Assembly (NCBI GenBank): GCA_002390305.1
Contig: DGPE01000050.1
Span: 1-5,081 of the forward strand
DNA: 5,081 nt
Origin: Micrococcales bacterium UBA4448
Lineage (GTDB): Bacteria; Actinomycetota; Actinomycetes; Actinomycetales; Microbacteriaceae
Direction: 5' to 3'
Below, one piece after another: positions 1-5,081 of this stretch. Within the stretch, counting starts at the first letter, position 1. Each line of letters opens with the position of its first letter. Under the pieces are notes generated by a model. The model saw only the letters and a program-made list of their open reading frames with translations, did no database searches and was not told the origin of the DNA. The position numbers and the translations under genes are program-made.

Positions 1-29
1 CTTTTTGTCTTAAAATATTCTTTTTAATA
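1..29. other. AT-rich tail downstream of tRNA-Leu
   Basis: This is the 29-base stretch between the 3' end of tRNA-Leu and the window edge. Only four of its bases are G or C, in sharp contrast to the roughly 50% G+C genes. On the minus strand it can form a weak six-pair A-U hairpin (arms at 22-27 and 10-15, 6-base loop), but no U-tract follows, so I do not call an intrinsic terminator. There is no coding sequence and no encoded CCA for the tRNA. It is probably the 3' trailer of the tRNA transcript. Confidence 0.4.
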
Positions 30-112
30 TAAGGATGGAGAGATTTGAACTCTCACGCTCGCGAGAGCACCTGATCCTAAGTCAGACTCGTCTACCGTTC
101 CGACACATCCCC
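30..112 (-). tRNA. tRNA-Leu, anticodon TAG
   Basis: This is a class II tRNA of 83 bases that decodes CUA and, by wobble, other CUN leucine codons. The cloverleaf reads as follows on the minus strand. The acceptor 5' arm is 112-106 and its 3' arm is 37-31. The D-arm carries GG in the loop. The anticodon stem is 86-82/74-70, with loop CTTAGGA and anticodon TAG at 79-77. The long variable arm has a 4-bp GCTC/GAGC stem (68-65/60-57). The T-stem GAGAG/CTCTC encloses the loop TTCAAAT. The discriminator is A (position 30), as leucine identity needs. The long variable arm excludes a class I tRNA. Two features are odd: the outer two acceptor pairs are both G-U, and the anticodon stem opens with U-G. 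CCA is not encoded, so it must be added by the CCA-adding enzyme. It follows tRNA-Ala by only 6 bases and is presumably cut from the same precursor. Confidence 0.93.
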
Positions 113-118
113 CAAGAA

Positions 119-191
119 TGGAGACTGGGAGAGTCGAACTCCCGACTTCTTCAATGCAAATGAAGCGCTCTACCAACTGAGCTAAGTCCCC
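119..191 (-). tRNA. tRNA-Ala, anticodon TGC
   Basis: This is a 73-base class I tRNA decoding GCN alanine codons. The acceptor arm GGGGACT pairs with AGTCTCC and contains the G3-U70 wobble, the main identity element for alanyl-tRNA synthetase. The D-arm is GCTC/GAGC. The anticodon stem CTTCA/TGAAG encloses loop TTTGCAT, with anticodon TGC at 158-156. The T-arm is GGGAG/CTCCC with loop TTCGACT, and the discriminator is A at 119. CCA is not encoded. It lies between tRNA-Ile (34-base spacer) and tRNA-Leu (6-base spacer) on the same strand, so the three are probably one transcript. An Ile(GAT)-Ala(TGC) pair after gyrA is typical of actinobacteria and is separate from the pair found inside rRNA operons elsewhere. 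Confidence 0.97.
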
Positions 192-193
192 AT

Positions 194-224
194 AGCGAGC
201 ATTCCCTGGCGGAAAGTGCTCACC
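194..224 (-). other. Hairpin filling the tRNA-Ile/tRNA-Ala spacer
   Basis: On the minus strand the spacer folds into one long stem. GAGCA (221-217) pairs with TGCTC (201-197). After a single bulged C (216), TTTCC (215-211) pairs with GGGAA (206-202) around the tetraloop GCCA (210-207). The base can extend by three further pairs, two of them G-U wobbles, to 224/194. The structure takes up nearly the whole 34-base spacer between the two mature tRNA ends. No U-run follows and a tRNA starts at once, so a processing signal (RNase III or RNase E-type cleavage) or a spacer element is more likely than a terminator. The pairing is seen directly; the role is inferred. Confidence 0.55.
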
Positions 225-225
225 G

Positions 226-299
226 TGGGCCTAGGAGGACTTGAACCTCCGACCTCTTCATTATCAGTGAAGCGCTCTAACCACCTGAGCTATAGGCCC
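226..299 (-). tRNA. tRNA-Ile, anticodon GAT
   Basis: This is a 74-base class I tRNA decoding AUC and AUU. The acceptor arm GGGCCTA pairs perfectly with TAGGCCC. The D-arm is GCTC/GAGC with loop AGGTGGTTA. The anticodon stem CTTCA/TGAAG encloses loop CTGATAA, with anticodon GAT at 265-263. The T-arm is GGAGG/CCTCC with loop TTCAAGT, and the discriminator is A at 226. CCA is not encoded. It is the first tRNA of the cluster and begins 52 bases after the DUF3566 stop codon. Its anticodon stem and most of its D-arm are identical to those of the adjacent tRNA-Ala. Confidence 0.97.
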
Positions 300-312
300 G
301 TAAAGCAAGTTG

Positions 313-341
313 ATGCTACTAGAAAAAACCCACTGCCACAA
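313..341 (-). promoter_or_regulatory. Weak candidate promoter for the tRNA cluster
   Basis: In the 52-base gap before tRNA-Ile, the minus strand has TTGTGG (341-336) as a possible -35 (3 of 6 consensus matches). A 17-base spacer follows, then TAGCAT (318-313) as a possible -10 (4 of 6, keeping the TA...T frame). A start about seven bases on would fall near 306, just ahead of the tRNA-Ile 5' end. Position and spacing fit a housekeeping sigma-70-type promoter, but the match is weak and the cluster could instead be read from upstream gyr transcription. The T6 run at 328-323 has no preceding stem, so it is not a terminator for the upstream operon. Confidence 0.3.
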
Positions 342-351
342 ACTCTAATAA

Positions 352-750
352 CTAGTTGTTTGTGAAAGTAAGCGATAGTCCGCCTACCAGCTTGGAAATA
401 ACGTTGAAGATCACTGCCCAAACTCCCCAGAGGGCGGTTGTGAGCACGACATTCAATAGGGCAAGTGTTCCGGCGGTTGTCATGACGTTGTTCAGTGAAA
501 AGTCCTCTTCAAGGTTCACATTGCTGGTTTCACCCAAAACAGAACCAAGCAGGCTGCCGATCGAGGCGAAGATCCCAGAGTTGGAAAGAACTCCCCAAAT
601 CAACCAAGCTCCGACAACGAGGGATATCGAGGTGGCGATAGATATCAAGAAGCCGACCTTGACCGCTGACCAAACATCAACGCTTCGAAGCTTGAGTCGA
701 ATTTGCTTCTTTGGCTCTTTGGGTTGCTTATTCCGCTTGAACAGCGCCAT
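352..750 (-). CDS. DUF3566-type small membrane protein
   Basis: This 132-residue protein of unknown function resembles the DUF3566 family (Pfam PF12089, Rv0007-like), which sits directly after gyrA across actinobacteria. The first 20 residues are very basic (KRNKQPKEPKKQ), so the N-terminus is probably cytoplasmic. A short conserved-looking segment, RLKLRSVDVWSAVKVG (18-33), leads into a first membrane helix at about 33-55. A moderately hydrophobic, Gly/Ser-rich linker and an acidic stretch (LEEDFSL, 80-86) follow, and then a second helix at about 92-117. Mycobacterial members carry a much longer, low-complexity N-terminus; this one is a compact version. The start overlaps the last 23 bases of gyrA and is supported by an AAGGAG ribosome-binding site six bases upstream. 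The stop is TAG. Conserved linkage to gyrase suggests co-expression but does not establish a role in supercoiling. There is no catalytic motif and no signal-peptide cleavage site that I can see. Confidence 0.85.
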   Translation of the reverse strand: MALFKRNKQPKEPKKQIRLKLRSVDVWSAVKVGFLISIATSISLVVGAWLIWGVLSNSGIFASIGSLLGSVLGETSNVNLEEDFSLNNVMTTAGTLALLNVVLTTALWGVWAVIFNVISKLVGGLSLTFTNN

Positions 751-3250
751 CTGCCGCTCCTTCGGTCTCGGTCTCTTCGATCAGGTCTTCGTTGGTTTCT
801 AGGTTTCGCTCTGAGTTCCTGGCAATTGAAAGCACCGAGTCGCTCTGGTCAAATCTAGCAAAGACAACGCCCATCGTGTCGCGGCCTTTGGCCGGCACTT
901 CAGTTGCGGAGGATCGGATTACTTTTCCGGAAGATAGCACCGCTAGAACCTCGTCAGATTCGTCGACCATTAGTGCTCCGACTAGATCGCCGCGCTTTTC
1001 ATCCAGTTTGGCAACCTTGATTCCAATGCCGCCGCGCTTTTGAACGCGATATTGGTCGGCTGCAGTTCTCTTCGCATAGCCACCCTCGGTGACAACAAAG
1101 ACAAAGCCCGACTCTCCGATAACCGAGGCCGACAGCAGTTCGTCTTGTTTGCGGAAGGCCATTCCGATAACTCCGGAGGTGTCACGCCCCATCGGTCGCA
1201 TGGAATCGTTTGCGGCGGAGAACCTAATCGACATACCCTTGCGGCTAACCAACAGAACGTCGTTCTCTTCGCTAACTAGCATGGCGTTCACTAGTTCATC
1301 GCCCTCACGGAGCTTAATGGCTATGATTCCGCCGGTGCGAGCTGTGTCATAAAGCTCTAGGGCGGTCTTTTTGACAAGACCGTTTTTAGTTGCCATAACC
1401 AAATACGGCTCCTGGGCGTAATCCTTAAGATCAAGCACCTTTACGACTCGCTCTTCTGGTTGCAAGGCAAGCAAGTTGGCAACGTGTTGACCCTTTGAAT
1501 CACGACCTGATTCCTGGACCTCATAGACCTTGGCACGATATACCCGTCCCACGTTTGTGAAGAACATCAGCCAGTGGTGTGTGGTTGAAACAATGAAGTT
1601 CTGCACCACGTCGTCTGCTCTTAGGTTTGCGCCTTTAACGCCGCGGCCACCGCGGTGCTGCACGCGGTAGTTGTCGCTTCTAGTTCTCTTGATGTAGCCG
1701 CCCTGCGTCAGCGTTACGACCATTTCCTCTTCTGGGATTAGGTCTTCTACGCTTACGTCGCCGTCATAGCCAAGCATGATCTCTGACCGGCGGTCATCGC
1801 CATACTTACCAACGATTTCGGAAAGCTCCGTGGAAACGATGTCTCGTTGAGCCTTGGGGTCACCGATAATCCTCTGGAATTCGGTGATTTGCCTCTCAAG
1901 CTCTGCTGCCTCATCAATGATCTTCTGGCGCTCAAGCGCAGCCAGCTGGCGCAACTGCATGTTCAAAATTGCACGAGCCTGCAGCTCGTCAATCTTTAGA
2001 AGCTTGATTAGCCCGTCGCGAGCGTCTTCAACGGTTGCGCTCTTTCTAATTAGCGCAATTACATCATCCAGCGAGTCCAGGGCTTTGAGGTATCCGCGGA
2101 GAATATGAGCGCGTTCCTCTGCCTTGCGCAATCTGAATTGGGTTCTTCTGACAATGATGTCGATTTGGTGAGTGACCCAGTTGGTAATAAATCCATCGAT
2201 CGAAAGTGTTCGTGGAACACCATCCACCAGCGCCAACATGTTGGCGCCGAAGTTGTCTTGAAGCTGGGTGTATTTGTAGAGGTTGTTCAGCACAACCCTT
2301 GCAACGGCGTCTCTCTTTAGAACAATTACCAGCCTCTGGCCGGTTCGACCGGAGGTTTCGTCTCGGATGTCCGCGATTCCAGTGAGCTTTCCCTCTTTGG
2401 TCAGCTCGGCGATCTTCAATGCCAAATTGTCAGGGTTCACCTGATATGGAAGCTCGGTAACAACAAGGCAGGTGCGGTTTTGAACCTCTTCAACATTCAC
2501 AACAGCACGCATTGTTATTGAGCCGCGGCCAGTTCTGTAGGCATCCTCAATGCCTCGGCGGCCAAGAATTTGGGCACCGGTTGGGAAATCTGGGCCCTTA
2601 ACCAGCTTGATTAGCTCTTCGATCAGTTCTTCGCCAACCACATCCGGGTTTTTTAGAACAAACTGGGCTGCCTGGGAAACCTCACGCAGGTTATGTGGCG
2701 GAATATTGGTTGCCATACCAACCGCGATACCAATAGATCCGTTGACAAGTAGGTTCGGAAACCTTGCTGGCAGGATGGTTGGTTCCTGGGTTCTACCGTC
2801 GTAGTTGTCTTGGAAATCAACGGTTTCTTCGTCGATGTCCCTGACCATCTCCATGGCAAGGGGCGCCATCTTGCACTCGGTGTATCGAGGGGCCGCGGCT
2901 GGGTCATTACCGGGGGAGCCAAAGTTTCCCTGACCCCAAACCAGTGGATAGCGAAGGTTCCAGTCTTGGACAAGCCTCACCAGGGTGTCATAAATTGCAG
3001 TATCACCGTGCGGGTGGAATTGCCCCATAACATCTCCGACAACACGCGAGCATTTGGAGAACTGCTTATCTGGGCGGTAACCACCGTCATACATTGCATA
3101 AAGCACGCGGCGGTGAACTGGCTTCAGGCCGTCTCGCACGTCCGGAAGGGCTCTTCCGACGATAACGCTCATCGCGTAGTCGAGATAGCTTCGTTGCATC
3201 TCGACCTTTATGTCGATGCGTTCTATTTTGTCGATTTGATTTTCTGACAT
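728..3250 (-). CDS. gyrA: DNA gyrase subunit A
   Basis: This is the complete 840-residue breakage-reunion subunit of DNA gyrase (A2B2, cytoplasmic). It cuts both DNA strands, passes a second duplex through and reseals. The winged-helix region holds the quinolone pocket HPHGDTAIYD (79-88) and the catalytic tyrosine Y123 preceded by R122 (APRYTE). The tower region has GSIGIAVGMATN (171-182), whose I175 matches the DNA-intercalating isoleucine. A coiled-coil arm follows at about 365-495. The C-terminal DNA-wrapping beta-pinwheel spans about 507-810, with a variant GyrA box QHRGGRG (531-537) and a box-like repeat QKRGGIG (737-743). The pinwheel separates it from most topoisomerase IV ParC proteins. 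The tail from about 816 is acidic. Length is close to the usual actinobacterial GyrA, with no intein and no frameshift. The ATG at 3250 is preceded by AGGAGG, nine bases away, which overlaps the gyrB stop. The stop codon is TAA. Quinolone-pocket positions Thr84 and Asp88 (E. coli 83 and 87) look wild-type. Confidence 0.99.
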   Translation of the reverse strand: MSENQIDKIERIDIKVEMQRSYLDYAMSVIVGRALPDVRDGLKPVHRRVLYAMYDGGYRPDKQFSKCSRVVGDVMGQFHPHGDTAIYDTLVRLVQDWNLRYPLVWGQGNFGSPGNDPAAAPRYTECKMAPLAMEMVRDIDEETVDFQDNYDGRTQEPTILPARFPNLLVNGSIGIAVGMATNIPPHNLREVSQAAQFVLKNPDVVGEELIEELIKLVKGPDFPTGAQILGRRGIEDAYRTGRGSITMRAVVNVEEVQNRTCLVVTELPYQVNPDNLALKIAELTKEGKLTGIADIRDETSGRTGQRLVIVLKRDAVARVVLNNLYKYTQLQDNFGANMLALVDGVPRTLSIDGFITNWVTHQIDIIVRRTQFRLRKAEERAHILRGYLKALDSLDDVIALIRKSATVEDARDGLIKLLKIDELQARAILNMQLRQLAALERQKIIDEAAELERQITEFQRIIGDPKAQRDIVSTELSEIVGKYGDDRRSEIMLGYDGDVSVEDLIPEEEMVVTLTQGGYIKRTRSDNYRVQHRGGRGVKGANLRADDVVQNFIVSTTHHWLMFFTNVGRVYRAKVYEVQESGRDSKGQHVANLLALQPEERVVKVLDLKDYAQEPYLVMATKNGLVKKTALELYDTARTGGIIAIKLREGDELVNAMLVSEENDVLLVSRKGMSIRFSAANDSMRPMGRDTSGVIGMAFRKQDELLSASVIGESGFVFVVTEGGYAKRTAADQYRVQKRGGIGIKVAKLDEKRGDLVGALMVDESDEVLAVLSSGKVIRSSATEVPAKGRDTMGVVFARFDQSDSVLSIARNSERNLETNEDLIEETETEGAADGAVQAE
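757..762 (-). promoter_or_regulatory. Shine-Dalgarno of the DUF3566 gene, inside gyrA
   Basis: The minus strand reads AAGGAG here, six bases before the ATG at 750-748, an optimal ribosome-binding site. It lies within codons for the acidic C-terminal tail of GyrA, upstream of the gyrA stop at 728-730. It fixes the DUF3566 start. Ribosomes finishing gyrA would pass over this site, which fits translational coupling. Confidence 0.8.
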
Positions 3251-3259
3251 TGTTCGGGC

Positions 3260-3265
3260 CCTCCT
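3260..3265 (-). promoter_or_regulatory. Shine-Dalgarno of gyrA overlapping the gyrB stop
   Basis: The minus strand reads TAGGAGG across 3266-3260. The TAG is the gyrB stop codon and AGGAGG is the gyrA ribosome-binding site, nine bases before the gyrA ATG. This arrangement lets a ribosome terminating on gyrB re-initiate on gyrA and would help keep the two gyrase subunits at equal amounts. The site confirms the chosen gyrA start. Confidence 0.82.
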
Positions 3266-5081
3266 AGATGTCCAAGAATCGAACGTCTTTGGCGTTTCTC
3301 TGAATAAAGTTTCTTCGGCTCTCTACGTCTTCACCCATAAGAGTGGAGAAGACCTCGTCAGCCAGAGCCGCGTCATCGAGCGTCACCTGTAGCAGGGTTC
3401 TGCTCTCAGGGTTCATGGTGGTTTCCCAGAGCTCGTCGTAATCCATCTCACCAAGTCCCTTATAGCGCTGGATCGAGTTTTCCTTGGGAATCTTTCTGCC
3501 GGCAGCTTGACCCTCAGCCAGCCTTTTGTCTCGCTCAACATCGGAGAAGACATATTCGTGCGGGGCGTTAGACCACTTGATCTTGAACAGTGGTGGCTGA
3601 GCCATGTAAACGTAGCCGTGTTCGATCAAAGGCCTCATGTAACGGAACAGCAGGGTGAGCAGCAACGTGCGAATGTGCTGGCCGTCGACATCGGCGTCAG
3701 CCATCAGTATGCACTTGTGGTACCTGATCTTTGTTACATCAAACTCTTCGCCGATACCGGTACCAAAGGCGGTAATTAGAGCTTGGACTTCGGTGTTAGC
3801 AAGCGCTCTGTCGAGTCTGGCCTTTTCAACATTCAGGATCTTTCCACGAAGCGGCAAGATCGCCTGGGTTTCAGGATTTCTGCCTCGGACCGCAGAACCA
3901 CCGGCCGAGTCACCCTCGACTATGTAGATCTCAGAAACTACCGGGTCCCTTGATGAGCAGTCCCTTAGCTTCCCAGGCATTCCACCGGATTCAAGGAGGC
4001 CTTTTCTTCTGGTGGCCTCACGGGCTTTACGTGCAGCCATTCGAGCACTCGCAGCTTGGATGGCCTTGCGGACAACCTCCTTAGCCTGGACGGGATTTCT
4101 CTCGAGCCAGTCACCAAGTTTGTCGTTCACAGCCTTTTGCACAAAAGCTTTCGCCTCGGTATTTCCAAGTTTGGTTTTGGTTTGACCCTCGAACTGTGGC
4201 TCGGTTAGTTTCAAGGAAATCACGGCCGTTAGGCCCTCCCGAACATCATCACCGGTGAGGTTGTCGTCTTTTTCCTTGAGCAGGTTCTTATCGCGTGCAT
4301 ATTTGTTCAGCAGCGAGGTTAGTGCGGTGCGGAAACCCTCTTCGTGGGTTCCGCCCTCGTGGGTGTTTATGGTATTCGCATAGGTGTGGACACCTTCGTT
4401 ATAGCCAGTGGTCCACTGCATTGCGATCTCGACCGAAATTGTTTTCTCTTTGGTCTCGGTCTCGATAGAAATAATGTCGTCGTGGACAGTTTCGACCTTT
4501 TTGGCCGAGTTTAGATACTCCACATAATCAGCCAGTCCACGCTCGTAGTAGTAAGTGTCTTGACGGCCATCTCGCTCGTCAAGCAGGTTGATCTTGAGCT
4601 TCTTATTCAAGAAACACATTTGCTGGAATCTTTGGCGAAGCGTCTCGTAGTCAAACTCAACAGTCTCGAAGATCTCTGGGCTTGGAGTGAACCTAATTGT
4701 GGTTCCAGAGCGATCAGTCTTTTCGCCCTTGGCAAGCGGGGCGTCTGGGACTCCAACTGAATAGTCCTGTCGCCAAATGAAGCCCTCTCGGTGAACTTCG
4801 ACCGAAAGGGTTTCGGAAAGCGCGTTTACCACAGAGGCTCCCACGCCATGCAGGCCACCGGAAACCGCGTAACCGCCACCGCCAAATTTTCCACCGGCGT
4901 GCAAGACGGTGAGTACAACCTCGACCGCTGGCTTCTTCTCAACGGGGTGCATGTCAACGGGAATTCCTCGACCGTTGTCGCTGACTCGAATATCTCCTGC
5001 TGCGGTGATCACCACATCGATGTTGTCGCAGTGGCCGGCTAGTGCCTCATCTACAGAGTTGTCCACAATCTCGTAGACAAG
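3264..5081 (-). CDS. gyrB: DNA gyrase subunit B, 5' end outside the window
   Basis: The last 605 residues of the ATPase subunit of DNA gyrase are visible. The reading frame stays open to the window edge. The GTG at 5066 is an internal valine in the conserved motif YEIVDNSVDEA, not a start, and about 40-50 N-terminal residues are missing by comparison with E. coli and mycobacterial GyrB. Using visible numbering, the GHKL ATPase has catalytic E4, Mg-binding N8, adenine-contacting D35 in DNGRGIP, and the lid GGLHGVG. The transducer carries QTKTKLGN (from 300), whose Q300 and K302 match the ATP-sensing Gln335/Lys337 of E. coli. The TOPRIM domain has EGDSAGG (389-395), PLRGKILNVEKA (410-421) and the metal-binding DADVDG (462-467). 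The C-terminal GyrA-binding part includes IQRYKGLGEMD. The large insert of enterobacterial GyrB is absent. R98 and T127 match E. coli Arg136 and Thr165, so the aminocoumarin site looks wild-type. ParE is less likely given the gyrA linkage. It ends TAG, 13 bases before gyrA. Confidence 0.99.
   Translation of the reverse strand, partial: LVYEIVDNSVDEALAGHCDNIDVVITAAGDIRVSDNGRGIPVDMHPVEKKPAVEVVLTVLHAGGKFGGGGYAVSGGLHGVGASVVNALSETLSVEVHREGFIWRQDYSVGVPDAPLAKGEKTDRSGTTIRFTPSPEIFETVEFDYETLRQRFQQMCFLNKKLKINLLDERDGRQDTYYYERGLADYVEYLNSAKKVETVHDDIISIETETKEKTISVEIAMQWTTGYNEGVHTYANTINTHEGGTHEEGFRTALTSLLNKYARDKNLLKEKDDNLTGDDVREGLTAVISLKLTEPQFEGQTKTKLGNTEAKAFVQKAVNDKLGDWLERNPVQAKEVVRKAIQAASARMAARKAREATRRKGLLESGGMPGKLRDCSSRDPVVSEIYIVEGDSAGGSAVRGRNPETQAILPLRGKILNVEKARLDRALANTEVQALITAFGTGIGEEFDVTKIRYHKCILMADADVDGQHIRTLLLTLLFRYMRPLIEHGYVYMAQPPLFKIKWSNAPHEYVFSDVERDKRLAEGQAAGRKIPKENSIQRYKGLGEMDYDELWETTMNPESRTLLQVTLDDAALADEVFSTLMGEDVESRRNFIQRNAKDVRFLDI

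Noticed and set aside
10..27. Possible intrinsic terminator after tRNA-Leu
   Set aside because: The stem is six A-U pairs with no G-C and no following U-tract on the minus strand, so it is too weak to call.
119..299. Near-identical anticodon and D-arm segments in tRNA-Ile and tRNA-Ala as a repeat element
   Set aside because: The shared segments fall exactly on conserved tRNA arms and such similarity between these two tRNAs is common. No separate repeat is needed to explain it.
322..340. T6 run after a G-rich stretch as a terminator between DUF3566 and the tRNAs
   Set aside because: The preceding bases (GTGGCAGTGGG) have no self-complementary partner, so there is no stem.
356..802. 148-residue open frame on the plus strand opposite the DUF3566 gene
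   Set aside because: It lies antisense to a well-supported gene with its own Shine-Dalgarno, has low-complexity Ser/Thr/Arg composition, and shows no recognisable domain. It is a shadow frame.
2810..3247. 145-residue plus-strand frame antisense to the start of gyrA
   Set aside because: It is opposite the highly conserved GyrA N-terminus. The antisense frame stays open because of codon bias and has no family resemblance or ribosome-binding site.
3264..5066. Taking GTG at 5066 as the gyrB start
   Set aside because: The frame continues upstream as LVYEI directly before VDNSVDEALAGH, the conserved ATPase motif. The valine is internal and gyrB is cut by the window edge.

Overview
The window is one co-directional block on the minus strand of a bacterial chromosome. 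In transcription order it holds the 3' nine-tenths of gyrB (entering from the right edge), complete gyrA, a small DUF3566 membrane-protein gene, and three tRNA genes: Ile(GAT), Ala(TGC) and Leu(TAG). The order gyrB-gyrA-DUF3566-tRNA-Ile-tRNA-Ala is an established signature of the origin region of Actinomycetota. The GyrA and GyrB residue patterns fit Microbacteriaceae or a close relative. Base composition by eye is near half G+C, well below most actinomycetes, which suggests a streamlined, lower-GC lineage such as the freshwater Luna group (Rhodoluna/Aquiluna-like). That placement is inference.

Layout: 3264-5081 is gyrB, open at the window edge, carrying GHKL ATPase, transducer, TOPRIM and C-terminal parts. 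Thirteen bases separate it from gyrA (728-3250), and the gyrA Shine-Dalgarno overlaps the gyrB stop codon. The DUF3566 gene (352-750) starts inside gyrA with a 23-base overlap and has its own strong Shine-Dalgarno within the gyrA coding sequence. A 52-base gap with a weak candidate promoter leads into tRNA-Ile (226-299), a spacer that folds almost entirely into a hairpin, tRNA-Ala (119-191), a 6-base spacer, and tRNA-Leu (30-112). The last 29 bases are very AT-rich.

Together gyrB and gyrA encode the A2B2 DNA gyrase that introduces negative supercoils using ATP. The tight junctions imply co-translation of the subunits and of the membrane protein, whose function is unknown. All residues essential for gyrase catalysis are present. 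I see no mobile element, CRISPR array or novel defence system. The window is an ordinary core-genome locus, and its points of interest are small: tRNA processing structure, an unusual tRNA-Leu acceptor end, and divergent GyrA-box motifs.
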